Source of the DNA: Paucibacter sp. KBW04
Lineage (GTDB): Bacteria; Pseudomonadota; Gammaproteobacteria; Burkholderiales; Burkholderiaceae_C
Direction: 5' to 3'
Length of the DNA stretch: 64,000 nt
Assembly (NCBI RefSeq): GCF_003852425.1
Contig: NZ_QAJN01000001.1
Coordinates: 509,987-573,986, forward strand
Below are positions 27,202 through 34,902 of this stretch, piece after piece. The notes under the pieces are model-generated. The model ran no database searches and was not told where the DNA came from. It worked only from the letters and a program-made list of their open reading frames with translations. How positions within the stretch are numbered: position 1 is the first letter of the stretch; every line of letters begins with the position of its first letter. The position numbers and the translations under genes were made by a program.

Positions 27202-28713
27202 ATGAAGAAAGTGTTGCCCTTTTTGCCGCGCACCTGGCTGCTCTGCCTTGTATTTGCCGTGGGCGGGGTGGGGGCAGGCAGTTCGGCTGTCGCAGCCGAT
27301 TCGGTACTGGGTGCCGGCCAGGTGCAAAGCCCGACCAATCCCAAGACCGGGGTGTGGACGGTGATTCGCGGCCCCGGCAATCAGGCCAGCAAATCCGCGC
27401 CGGCCACGGCCACGCCCTCGTCCAGCGCCACGCCCTCGCCCTTGGGGGCCCTGCCGCCAGGGCCTGCGGGGGCCGAGCCGGCCATCAAGGGCTATGCCGT
27501 GCCCATAGGCGGAGCCTTGAAGGCCGACAACGATGAGGTCTGGGGCCGCATCGTCGCCCTGGCCGGCGGCAAGGGCGCGCGCTTTGTGGTGTTCAGCACC
27601 GCGTCCGAAGACCCCGAGGCCAGTGCACGCCAGACGGTGGATCTCTTGCAGCGCCGCGGCGCCGTGGCCGAGGCCTTGCCGGTGGCGCCCAAATTCAGCT
27701 GGGTGGACTTGAACAAGGTGGTGCGCGACCCGGCCCTGATCAACAAGATCAAGAACGCGCGCGGCGTCTTTTTCACCGGCGGGGCGCAGGAGCGCATCGT
27801 CGATGTGCTGGCACCCGGCGGCCACCCCACGCCCATGCTGGAGGCGATTTGGGATGTCTACCGCCGCGGTGGTGTGGTGGCGGGCACCTCGGCCGGGGCG
27901 GCCATCATGAGCACGGTGATGTTCCGCGACGCGCCCAGCGTCATCAATATCATGAAGGGCAAGTGGGTGGAGGGCAAACAGATCGATCGAGGCCTGGGCT
28001 TTGTCGGCCCCGATCTGTTTGTTGATCAGCACTTCCTCAAGCGCGGCCGCTTCGGCCGCATGATCCCGCTGATGATGGCCAAGGGCTACAAGCTGGGCCT
28101 GGGCGTGGACGAGAACACGGCCGCCATCATCCACGGCGATGAGATCGAGGTGATAGGCGGCAAAGGCGCCTTGATGGTGGACCTGGGCGAGGTCAAGACC
28201 GACCCGACCCTGGGCGCTTTCAACGTCACCAATGCGCGCCTGAGCTATCTGGACCATGGCGACAAATTCAATCTGCGCACCCGCGTCACCCAGCCCTCGG
28301 CCATCAAGCTGAGGGGCGAGAAGCTGGACCCTTTCTCGGCCGAGTTCAAGCCTTACTACACCGAGGAGCTGTTCCATCTCGATATGCTGGGCGACTCCAC
28401 CATCTCCAATGCGATGAGCTATCTGATCGACAGCAATCGCAACGAGGTGCGCGGCCTGAGCTTTGATGTGCTGCCCAAGCCGGGCGACCCGGTGGCCGAT
28501 CTGGGTTTTTTGTTCCGCTTGTACAAGGGCAAGGGCAGTTATGGCTGGAGCACCGACGAGCTGGGGGGCGAGGAGTACACCGTCGTCAATGTCTTTCTGG
28601 ACGTGACCCCGGTGCGCTTGCCCCAGCCCATCTTCGGGCCTTGGCAGGCGGGGACCCGCGTCGCGCCGGGCACCGCGCCTGGGGTGGTCGAGCGCGGAGA
28701 CGGCGCGCAGTAG
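27202..28713 (+). CDS. Exported cyanophycinase-like peptidase (S51 family)
   Basis: 503 residues: signal peptide (about 1-31), a low-complexity Ala/Pro/Ser linker to about residue 90, then a class I glutamine-amidotransferase-like fold with PIGGALK, FTGGAQERI, the nucleophile elbow GTSAGAAIMS, and the DQHFLKRGRFGRM region seen in cyanophycinases. Secreted members (CphE type) cut the storage polymer cyanophycin to beta-Asp-Arg dipeptides. A C-terminal extension of about 150 residues is unassigned. It stands opposite the TonB receptor/serine hydrolase pair, suggesting extracellular degradation followed by uptake; that link is inference. ATG 27202. Confidence 0.85.
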   Translation: MKKVLPFLPRTWLLCLVFAVGGVGAGSSAVAADSVLGAGQVQSPTNPKTGVWTVIRGPGNQASKSAPATATPSSSATPSPLGALPPGPAGAEPAIKGYAVPIGGALKADNDEVWGRIVALAGGKGARFVVFSTASEDPEASARQTVDLLQRRGAVAEALPVAPKFSWVDLNKVVRDPALINKIKNARGVFFTGGAQERIVDVLAPGGHPTPMLEAIWDVYRRGGVVAGTSAGAAIMSTVMFRDAPSVINIMKGKWVEGKQIDRGLGFVGPDLFVDQHFLKRGRFGRMIPLMMAKGYKLGLGVDENTAAIIHGDEIEVIGGKGALMVDLGEVKTDPTLGAFNVTNARLSYLDHGDKFNLRTRVTQPSAIKLRGEKLDPFSAEFKPYYTEELFHLDMLGDSTISNAMSYLIDSNRNEVRGLSFDVLPKPGDPVADLGFLFRLYKGKGSYGWSTDELGGEEYTVVNVFLDVTPVRLPQPIFGPWQAGTRVAPGTAPGVVERGDGAQ

Positions 28714-28730
28714 GGCCCGCGCTTCGGCAT

Positions 28731-28759
28731 AAAAAAGGCCTCATCGAGAGGCCTTTTGT
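28731..28759. terminator. Bidirectional terminator between convergent genes
   Basis: AAAAGGCCTC (28733-28742) and GAGGCCTTTT (28748-28757) form a perfect 10-base stem with a 5-base loop; T-runs follow on both strands. Confidence 0.9.
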
Positions 28760-28768
28760 TTTGCAGAA

Positions 28769-29650
28769 TCAGCCGCCTGTTGCGGCCGCCAGCTGTTCCT
28801 TCAGCGCTTCGACCTCGGCCTTCAAGGCCTTGTTCTCTTCCGTCAGCTCGGCCACCGTGGACTGCAAGAGCTTGAGCTGAGCCTCGCGATTGCGCAGATC
28901 GATCTCGCTGGCGGAGAGCTCTTCGGCCTCGGCGGCGCCGGCGCCTTCCTCGCCTTCGGCGGCGGCCTTGGGCGGGCGGCTGCCGGCCTTGCCTTCGCGC
29001 ACGCGCTTGGCGGCTTGCTGCAACTCCTTCTTGCCGCCGGCCACGGCCGCGACCTGTTCTTCCTGCGGCAGGCTGGCCACGGTGGCGGCGGCGTTGATGG
29101 AGATGGTGCCGGCCTTGACGGCCTCGACCAGTTCGGGCGCGGCGCTTTTCTGAATCTTTTCGATCTGCACCACGGTGTTGGCGCTGATGCGGGCGGCCTT
29201 GGCAATCGCCTCGCGGGTGTTCAGGCGCTCGGGCGGCGGCAGGTCGGCAGCCAGGGCGGGGTCAGGTCTTGCGTCGCCCTCGGCCCAGGGGGCTTCGGCC
29301 TCGCTGGGGGCGGTGGCACCCATCACGCGGGCGGCGACGATTTCTTTCTTGCGCAAGGCCAGCACGCCGCGCTGGAAATCGGAGACGCTGCGGCGGCCCA
29401 GATGCTGGTCGATCATCCACAGATGGACATCGTCCATGGACTTGAAGCGGGGGTTCTGAATCGTCTGAAACGGGATGCCGTGTTTCTGGCAGATGCCGTA
29501 GCGGTTGTGGCCGTCCACCAGCACATCGCCCCAGAGCACCAGGGCGTCGCGGCAGCCCTCGCTCAGGATGCTGCGCTCCAGGGCCTGGTGCTCATCAGGC
29601 GTCAAGGGGTCGATATAAGCGCGCAGTTCATCAAGGACGGTGATATTCAT
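28769..29650 (-). CDS. Orphan ParB/Srx-domain protein with C-terminal coiled coil
   Basis: 293 residues. Residues 1-110 look like a ParB N-terminal (ParB/Srx) domain: LSEGCRDALVLWGDVLVDGHNRYGIC, then QHLGRRSVSDFQRG. A helix-turn-helix-like segment follows (LNTREAIAKAARISANTVVQ), then an Ala/Gly/Glu-rich linker and a coiled coil at 245-290 (LRNREAQLKLLQSTVAELTE). No parA or parS sites are adjacent, so chromosome partitioning is unlikely. Related proteins occur in plasmids and phages; function here is unknown. It holds one recurring 13-base motif (29258-29272). Confidence 0.75.
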   Translation of the reverse strand: MNITVLDELRAYIDPLTPDEHQALERSILSEGCRDALVLWGDVLVDGHNRYGICQKHGIPFQTIQNPRFKSMDDVHLWMIDQHLGRRSVSDFQRGVLALRKKEIVAARVMGATAPSEAEAPWAEGDARPDPALAADLPPPERLNTREAIAKAARISANTVVQIEKIQKSAAPELVEAVKAGTISINAAATVASLPQEEQVAAVAGGKKELQQAAKRVREGKAGSRPPKAAAEGEEGAGAAEAEELSASEIDLRNREAQLKLLQSTVAELTEENKALKAEVEALKEQLAAATGG

Positions 29651-29692
29651 GGAGGATCGTTGACTCGGTTCGGCAAGAGGGGGCGCATTATC

Positions 29693-31060
29693 TCAGCTGC
29701 CCAGAAATTGCCGACTCAGGCCCGCCAAGGCACAAAGCCCCAGCAGCGGCAGAACGCCCAGCTTGAAGCGGAACAAGGCCAGCAGGGCCAGGGCCGTGAG
29801 CGCGGCGCTGAAGACATCGAGCGGGCCTTGCCAGCCCTGCGGCCACAGGGTGTGAGCGGCGAAGAACAGGGCCAGATTCAGGATTACACCGACGACGGCG
29901 GCGGTGATGGCCGTCAGCGGTGCGGTGAAGCGCAGCTGGCCATGGGTGGCTTCGACCAGCGGGCCACCAGCCAGGATGAAGACGAAGGAGGGCAAAAAGG
30001 TGAAGAAGGTCACCAAGCTGGCCGCCAGGGCCGCGCCGAGAAAGACATGCTCCGGCCCCAGCACCGCCTGGCCCCAGCCGCCCACAAAGCCAACAAAGGC
30101 CACCACCATGATGAGCGGGCCGGGCGTGGTCTCGCCCAGGGCCAGACCGCCCATCATCTGGGCCGCGCTGAGCCAGGCAAAGTGATCCACCGCGCCTTGG
30201 TAGACGTAGGGCAGCACGGCATAGGCGCCGCCAAAGGTCAGCAAGGCGGCCTTGGTGAAGAACCAGCCCATCTGGCTGAGCGTGTGCTGCCAGCCGAAAC
30301 ACAGGACTAGCGCGGCCATGGCGGCGGCCCACAGAGCCAGGCCGATGGCGATGACCCGCAGCAGGCGCGGCCAGCTGAACAGGGCATGGGCGGGTGTGGG
30401 CGTGTGGTCGTCGATCAGCGCCGCCGGATGGGGCAGGCCGGCCTGGTTCTGGCCGCCATGCCCGCCGCCGAGCTCAAAGGTTTGCGGCCAGCGCTTGGCG
30501 CCGAAATGGCCGATCAGGCCGGCGGCCAGCACGATCAGGGGGAAGGGTGCCTTCAGGATGAAGATGGCGAGGAACGCGGCAGCCGCCAAGGCCCAAAGCC
30601 AGCGATTGCGTAGAGCGCGACCGCCTATGCGATGGGCCGCATGCAGGACCAGGGCGGTGACGGCGGGCTTGAGGCCGTAGAAGATGCCGGCAATCAAGCT
30701 CAGCTGCCCGTAGGCCAGATAGATCCAGCTCAGCAAGATCAGGATGAAGAGCGAAGGCAGCACGAACAAGGCACCGGCCACGATGCCGCCCCAGCCGCGA
30801 TGCATCAGCCAGCCGATATAGGTCACCAATTGCTGGGCCTCGGGGCCGGGCAAGAGCATGCAGTAGTTGAGCGCGTGTAAAAAACGCTTCTCGCTGATCC
30901 AGCGGCGGCGCTCGACCAACTCGGTATGCAGGATGGCGATTTGCCCGGCCGGCCCTCCAAAGCTGATGAAACCCAGTTTGAGCCAGAAGGCCAGGGCCTG
31001 CCAGAAGCTGACCGGATCGGGCGGGGCGCTTGCGGTGGAGGTATTTGGCTTGGTGCGCAT
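29693..31060 (-). CDS. chrA: Chromate transporter, ChrA (CHR) family, two-domain type
   Basis: About 455 residues with 10 or more hydrophobic segments arranged as two homologous CHR halves: FISFGGPAGQIAILHTE and MLLPGPEAQQL in the first, LLTFGGAYAVLPYVYQ and LALGETTPGPLIMV in the second. It is an inner-membrane chromate/sulfate antiporter in characterised members. ATG 31060 is the start preserving the family N-terminus; the open frame extends to 31249 but would overlap the divergent gene at 31115. No chrB is visible. Confidence 0.9.
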   Translation of the reverse strand: MRTKPNTSTASAPPDPVSFWQALAFWLKLGFISFGGPAGQIAILHTELVERRRWISEKRFLHALNYCMLLPGPEAQQLVTYIGWLMHRGWGGIVAGALFVLPSLFILILLSWIYLAYGQLSLIAGIFYGLKPAVTALVLHAAHRIGGRALRNRWLWALAAAAFLAIFILKAPFPLIVLAAGLIGHFGAKRWPQTFELGGGHGGQNQAGLPHPAALIDDHTPTPAHALFSWPRLLRVIAIGLALWAAAMAALVLCFGWQHTLSQMGWFFTKAALLTFGGAYAVLPYVYQGAVDHFAWLSAAQMMGGLALGETTPGPLIMVVAFVGFVGGWGQAVLGPEHVFLGAALAASLVTFFTFLPSFVFILAGGPLVEATHGQLRFTAPLTAITAAVVGVILNLALFFAAHTLWPQGWQGPLDVFSAALTALALLALFRFKLGVLPLLGLCALAGLSRQFLGS

Positions 31061-31114
31061 GGCTGTGCAGCTGGCGAAGGGCAGGGCCCGCAGTTTGCCT
31101 GAGACAATAGGCCC

Positions 31115-31648
31115 ATGACTTGCCCAGAAACTCCCGCCCCGACCGCGCCGGCTCGCCCCGAGGGCTTCCTGCGTGTGCAAGCCGCCTTGCAGGCCCAACA
31201 GCACCCTCATGCCCCTCTGTGGCTGGAAGCCACGGCACGCACCTCGCAAGAGGCTGCCGAGGCCCTGGGCGTGAGCCTGGGCCAGATCGCTAAATCGGTG
31301 GTCTTCCGGCGCAAATCGGACGAGGCCGCCGTCCTGGTGATCGCCTCGGGTGACCGGCGCGTGGACGAGAAGAAACTAGCCGCTCACACCGGGCCGCTAG
31401 GCCGCGCCGATGCCGACTATGTGAAATCGCGCACCGGCTTTTCCATCGGCGGCGTTTCTCCCCTGGGCTTCGCGCCGCAAGAGGGCATGAGCCGGCCGCT
31501 GCTGTTTGTGGACCGCGAGCTGTTTCGCTTTGATGTGATTTGGGCAGCGGCGGGCCATCCTAACGGCGTGTTTCCCATGAGCCCGGCCCAGCTGGAGGCG
31601 CTGACCGGCGCACCGGTGATCGACGTGGTGCAAGACCCGAGCAACTGA
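31115..31648 (+). CDS. YbaK/EbsC-type aminoacyl-tRNA deacylase
   Basis: 177 residues of the INS/YbaK editing-domain fold: GQIAKSVVFRRKSDEAAVLVIASGD contains the conserved lysine (IAKS), and GVSPLGF and HPNGVFPMSP are family motifs. It hydrolyses mischarged aminoacyl-tRNA (Cys-tRNA-Pro in the YbaK prototype); exact substrate here is not certain. Divergent from chrA (54-base gap), and 7 bases before the DUF1289 gene. Confidence 0.9.
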   Translation: MTCPETPAPTAPARPEGFLRVQAALQAQQHPHAPLWLEATARTSQEAAEALGVSLGQIAKSVVFRRKSDEAAVLVIASGDRRVDEKKLAAHTGPLGRADADYVKSRTGFSIGGVSPLGFAPQEGMSRPLLFVDRELFRFDVIWAAAGHPNGVFPMSPAQLEALTGAPVIDVVQDPSN

Positions 31649-31655
31649 AAAAGAC

Positions 31656-31910
31656 ATGAGCTTGAATACGACGACCTTGGTGGCGCCGACCCCGGCCTCC
31701 ACCGTCAAATCGCCTTGCAGCAATGTCTGCAAGATGCATGAGCCCACCGGCTGGTGTCAGGGTTGTGCTCGCACTATTCCTGAGATCACGATCTGGTCCA
31801 AGGCCGACGACGCCACCCGCCTGGCCATCCTGGCCCTGCTGCCTGCGCGCCGCGAGATCTTGGTCGAGCAGGGCATCTTCACGGCGGCTGCAGAGACCAG
31901 CGGCCCCTGA
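31656..31910 (+). CDS. DUF1289 small cysteine-rich protein
   Basis: 84 residues with SPCSNVCKMHEPTGWCQGCA, the four-cysteine signature of DUF1289, followed by RTIPEITIWS. Probably binds metal; role unknown. It lies between the deacylase and the HCCA isomerase in one likely transcription unit. Confidence 0.92.
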   Translation: MSLNTTTLVAPTPASTVKSPCSNVCKMHEPTGWCQGCARTIPEITIWSKADDATRLAILALLPARREILVEQGIFTAAAETSGP

Positions 31911-31959
31911 GCCAGCGATGCCCAGCGGCGACGCCTCCCCATTTCCTCAAGAGCATTCC

Positions 31960-32613
31960 ATGAAGCATCTGCGTTTTTACTTTGATCCCATCTCGCCGTA
32001 CGCGGCCCTGGCCTTCGAGCGCTTGCCCGAGGCCCTGGCCGGCTGCAGCTATAGCGTGGAGTACCGCCCCATCTTGTTCGCGGCCCTGCTGCATGCCGTG
32101 GGCCAAAAAGGCCCGGCAGAGATCGAGCACAAACGCCAGTGGACCTTCCGCCAGATCGCCTGGGCGGCGCACAAGCTGGGCATTCCGATGCAGGTGCCGG
32201 CTCAGCATCCCTTCAACCCCCTGCCTTTGCTGCGCCTGGCCTGGGCCAGCGCACCGGCGGGTGGCACGCCGAATCGCCTGACGGTGGAAAAGATCTTCCG
32301 CCATGTCTGGCGCGCGCAAGGCGCAGATGCCGCCTCGCCCGAGCGTCTGGCCGCGCTGACGCAGGAGCTGAACCCGCCGCGCGACCCGGCCAGCGAAGAG
32401 ATCAAAGAAAACTTACGCGACGCCAGCGAACAAGCCCTCAAGCTGGGCGTCTTCGGCGTGCCCACCATCGAGGTGGACGGCAAGCTGTTCTGGGGCCTGG
32501 ACGCGCTGGAGATGGTGGCCGCCTATCTGCGCGGTGACCCCTGGTTTGAGCAGGGCGATTGGGAGGCCGCGGCCCGTGCTCGGCCCGGCGTAGTGCGCCG
32601 CGCCATGCATTGA
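31960..32613 (+). CDS. 2-hydroxychromene-2-carboxylate isomerase / DsbA-like GST kappa family
   Basis: 217 residues with a thioredoxin/DsbA-like fold: FYFDPISPYAALAFERLP at the N-terminus (Ser in SPYA replaces a redox cysteine, as in HCCA isomerases) and GVFGVPTIEVDGKLFWGLDALE near 165-186. The family includes a glutathione-dependent isomerase of naphthalene degradation, but many members have other roles. ATG 31960 chosen (AAGAG upstream); ATG 31918 is in frame. A strong terminator follows. Confidence 0.85.
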   Translation: MKHLRFYFDPISPYAALAFERLPEALAGCSYSVEYRPILFAALLHAVGQKGPAEIEHKRQWTFRQIAWAAHKLGIPMQVPAQHPFNPLPLLRLAWASAPAGGTPNRLTVEKIFRHVWRAQGADAASPERLAALTQELNPPRDPASEEIKENLRDASEQALKLGVFGVPTIEVDGKLFWGLDALEMVAAYLRGDPWFEQGDWEAAARARPGVVRRAMH

Positions 32614-32641
32614 GGCAGGCCTGATCTGCTCCTTCCCTATG

Positions 32642-32667
32642 AAAAGGCCGCGCAAGCGGCCTTTTTT
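32642..32667 (+). terminator. Rho-independent terminator after the HCCA isomerase gene
   Basis: Perfect 10-base stem AAAAGGCCGC/GCGGCCTTTT with GCAA loop and T-run. Confidence 0.92.
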
Positions 32668-32852
32668 GTGTCTCAAGACTTACCCTTGATCTTGGTTCGA
32701 ATTCCGCATTGTGAGAGTTTTGCCTAGGGTTGCAGCCCATTTTGTCAGCCAGCGTTCAGCGCGGCGTCAGAGTTAGGTCAGAGCCGGGCTCCATAGTTGC
32801 CCCCAAGAGTTACCGGTCGGTGGCTCTCAAGCAAATACGGAGACTTCTCACC

Positions 32853-34535
32853 ATGGCAACTGCTACCGCAGTGACCACCAACACGCCCATGACCGCCGAG
32901 GAGAAGAAGGTCATCTTCGCCTCCTCGCTGGGCACCGTGTTCGAGTGGTACGACTTCTACCTCTACGGCTCCTTGGCTCCCATCATCGCCAAGCAGTTCT
33001 TCAGCCAACTCGACCCGCAAGCGGCCTTCATCGCCTCCTTGCTGGCCTTCGCCGCCGGCTTCATCGTCCGCCCCTTCGGCGCCCTGGTGTTCGGTCGTCT
33101 GGGCGACATGATTGGTCGCAAGTACACCTTCTTGGTGACCATCCTGATCATGGGTCTGTCGACCTTTATCGTCGGTGTGCTGCCGGGCTCGGCCACCATC
33201 GGTGCAGCCGCGCCGGTGATCCTGATCGGTCTGCGCATGCTGCAAGGCTTGGCGCTGGGCGGTGAGTACGGCGGTGCTGCCACCTATGTGGCCGAGCATG
33301 CGCCACAGGGCAAGCGGGGCGCTTACACCTCCTGGATCCAGACCACGGCCACGCTGGGTCTGTTCCTGTCCCTGATGGTGATTCTGGGCACCCGCAGCGC
33401 CATCGGTGAAGCCGCCTTTGCCGACTGGGGCTGGCGCGTGCCTTTCATCGTTTCCATCTTGCTGCTGGGTATCAGCGTGTGGATTCGTTTGAGCATGAAC
33501 GAATCGCCCGCCTTCCAGAAGATGAAGAGCGAGGGCAAGACCTCCAAGGCCCCGCTGTCCGAATCCTTCGGCCAGTGGAAGAACCTGAAGATCGTGCTGC
33601 TGGCGCTGTTCGGTCTGGTGGCGGGCCAGGGTGTGGTCTGGTACACGGGTCAGTTCTATGCCCTGTTCTTCCTGACCAGCGTCTTGAAGGTGGATGGCTC
33701 GACAGCGAACATCTTGATCGCAGTCTCGCTGCTGGTCGGTACGCCTTTCTTCGTGGTCTTCGGCACCCTGTCTGACAAGATCGGCCGCAAGCCCATCATC
33801 ATGGCCGGTCTGCTCTTGGCCATCGTGACCTACTTCCCGCTGTTCAAGGCGCTGACCAACGCGGCCAACCCTGATCTGGCCCAAGCTCAGGCGACCTCGC
33901 AGATCACCCTGACGGTGGACACCAGCACCTGCTCCTTCCAAGGCAGCCCGATTGCTCGCGAAGTGGACTTCACCAGCTCTTGCGACATCGCCAAGCGTGC
34001 CCTGGCCCAGTCGTCCGCCAGCTACGAAACCGTGGCCGGCCCGGCTGGTTCGGTGGCCGTCATCAAGATCGGTGAAAAGGTCGTCAATGGTTTGAACGCC
34101 ACCAAGCTGAACGAACACAAGTTCGATGAAGCCACGGTCAAGGGCATTGCTGCCTTCAAGAAGGAATTGTCTGAAGGCCTGAAGGCTGCTGGCTACCCCG
34201 CCAAGGCCGATCCTGCCAAGGTCAACAAGCCTCTGGTTGTGGCCATCCTGAGCATCTTGGTCCTGTACGTGACCATGGTCTACGGCCCGATTGCCGCCAT
34301 GCTGGTTGAAATGTTCCCGACCCGCATCCGCTACACCTCGATGAGCCTGCCTTATCACATCGGTAACGGCTGGTTCGGTGGCATGCTGCCTTCCATCACC
34401 TTCGCGATGGTGGCGCAGAACGGCAATATCTATCACGGCCTCTGGTACCCCATCGGCATCGCCGCCATGACCCTGGTCATCGGCCTGCTGTTTGTCCGTG
34501 AAACCAAGGATGTCAACATCTACGCAGGTGACTGA
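32853..34535 (+). CDS. MHS-family MFS proton symporter with a large loop insertion
   Basis: Inner-membrane metabolite:H+ symporter, 560 residues. The family opening SSLGTVFEWYDFYLYGSLAP, the MFS loop motif GRLGDMIGRKYTF, RMLQGLALGGEYGGAATYVAEHAP and a second loop GTLSDKIGRKPIIM are all present. Between about residues 335 and 455 there is a soluble, Ala/Lys/Ser-rich insertion containing two cysteines (DTSTCSFQGS, TSSCDIAK), not found in typical MHS carriers of about 430-450 residues. Substrates in this family include proline/betaine, citrate, ketoglutarate and short carboxylates. ATG 32853. Single-gene unit between two terminators. Confidence 0.9.
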   Translation: MATATAVTTNTPMTAEEKKVIFASSLGTVFEWYDFYLYGSLAPIIAKQFFSQLDPQAAFIASLLAFAAGFIVRPFGALVFGRLGDMIGRKYTFLVTILIMGLSTFIVGVLPGSATIGAAAPVILIGLRMLQGLALGGEYGGAATYVAEHAPQGKRGAYTSWIQTTATLGLFLSLMVILGTRSAIGEAAFADWGWRVPFIVSILLLGISVWIRLSMNESPAFQKMKSEGKTSKAPLSESFGQWKNLKIVLLALFGLVAGQGVVWYTGQFYALFFLTSVLKVDGSTANILIAVSLLVGTPFFVVFGTLSDKIGRKPIIMAGLLLAIVTYFPLFKALTNAANPDLAQAQATSQITLTVDTSTCSFQGSPIAREVDFTSSCDIAKRALAQSSASYETVAGPAGSVAVIKIGEKVVNGLNATKLNEHKFDEATVKGIAAFKKELSEGLKAAGYPAKADPAKVNKPLVVAILSILVLYVTMVYGPIAAMLVEMFPTRIRYTSMSLPYHIGNGWFGGMLPSITFAMVAQNGNIYHGLWYPIGIAAMTLVIGLLFVRETKDVNIYAGD

Positions 34536-34566
34536 GTCAGGACTCAGGACTTGTGATTGAGACGAG

Positions 34567-34593
34567 AAGGGCGGCCGAGAGGCCGCCCTTTTT
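34567..34593 (+). terminator. Rho-independent terminator after the MHS transporter gene
   Basis: Perfect 10-base stem AAGGGCGGCC/GGCCGCCCTT with GAGA tetraloop and trailing T. Confidence 0.92.
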
Positions 34594-34689
34594 CATTGCG
34601 ATGGCACTTGCTGGCTGGTCGCATCCCGGCCTGGATTTTTGCTCTTTCGCTGTTGTTTCAAGCACGGCAAATGCAGCTCTGCAATGTCT

Positions 34690-34774
34690 TTGCAATCGAT
34701 TTTCAGAATCACGGGTTTTTGCTTAGTTGCAATCGATTGCAAAACCAAGGGCTTGCATCCACAATCGATGCACG
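34690..34774. promoter_or_regulatory. Cluster of LacI-type operators before the sucrose locus
   Basis: A perfect 16-base palindrome TTGCAATCGATTGCAA at 34727-34742 is flanked by two imperfect copies sharing the AATCGAT core: TTGCAATCGATTTTCA (34690-34705) and CCACAATCGATGCACG (34759-34774). A central CG within an A/T-rich symmetric site is the LacI/GalR hallmark. The cluster lies 130-210 bases ahead of the TonB receptor. No LacI-family gene is present in the window, so the repressor must be encoded elsewhere. Confidence 0.75.
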
Positions 34775-34902
34775 GTCACAGGCTTGGTGCACAGCGCTCC
34801 TCAGAAAGGGCGCAGGCGTGAAGCCGGATCTTGTTGAATTCCGTTCCGAACCCACGGCGCCGCACGAGCGCATCGCCCCAAAACTGCCTACGGAGACAAA
34901 CC

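Noticed and set aside
32778-34436. 552-codon minus-strand frame
   Set aside because: Antisense to the MHS transporter; no motifs and biased composition.
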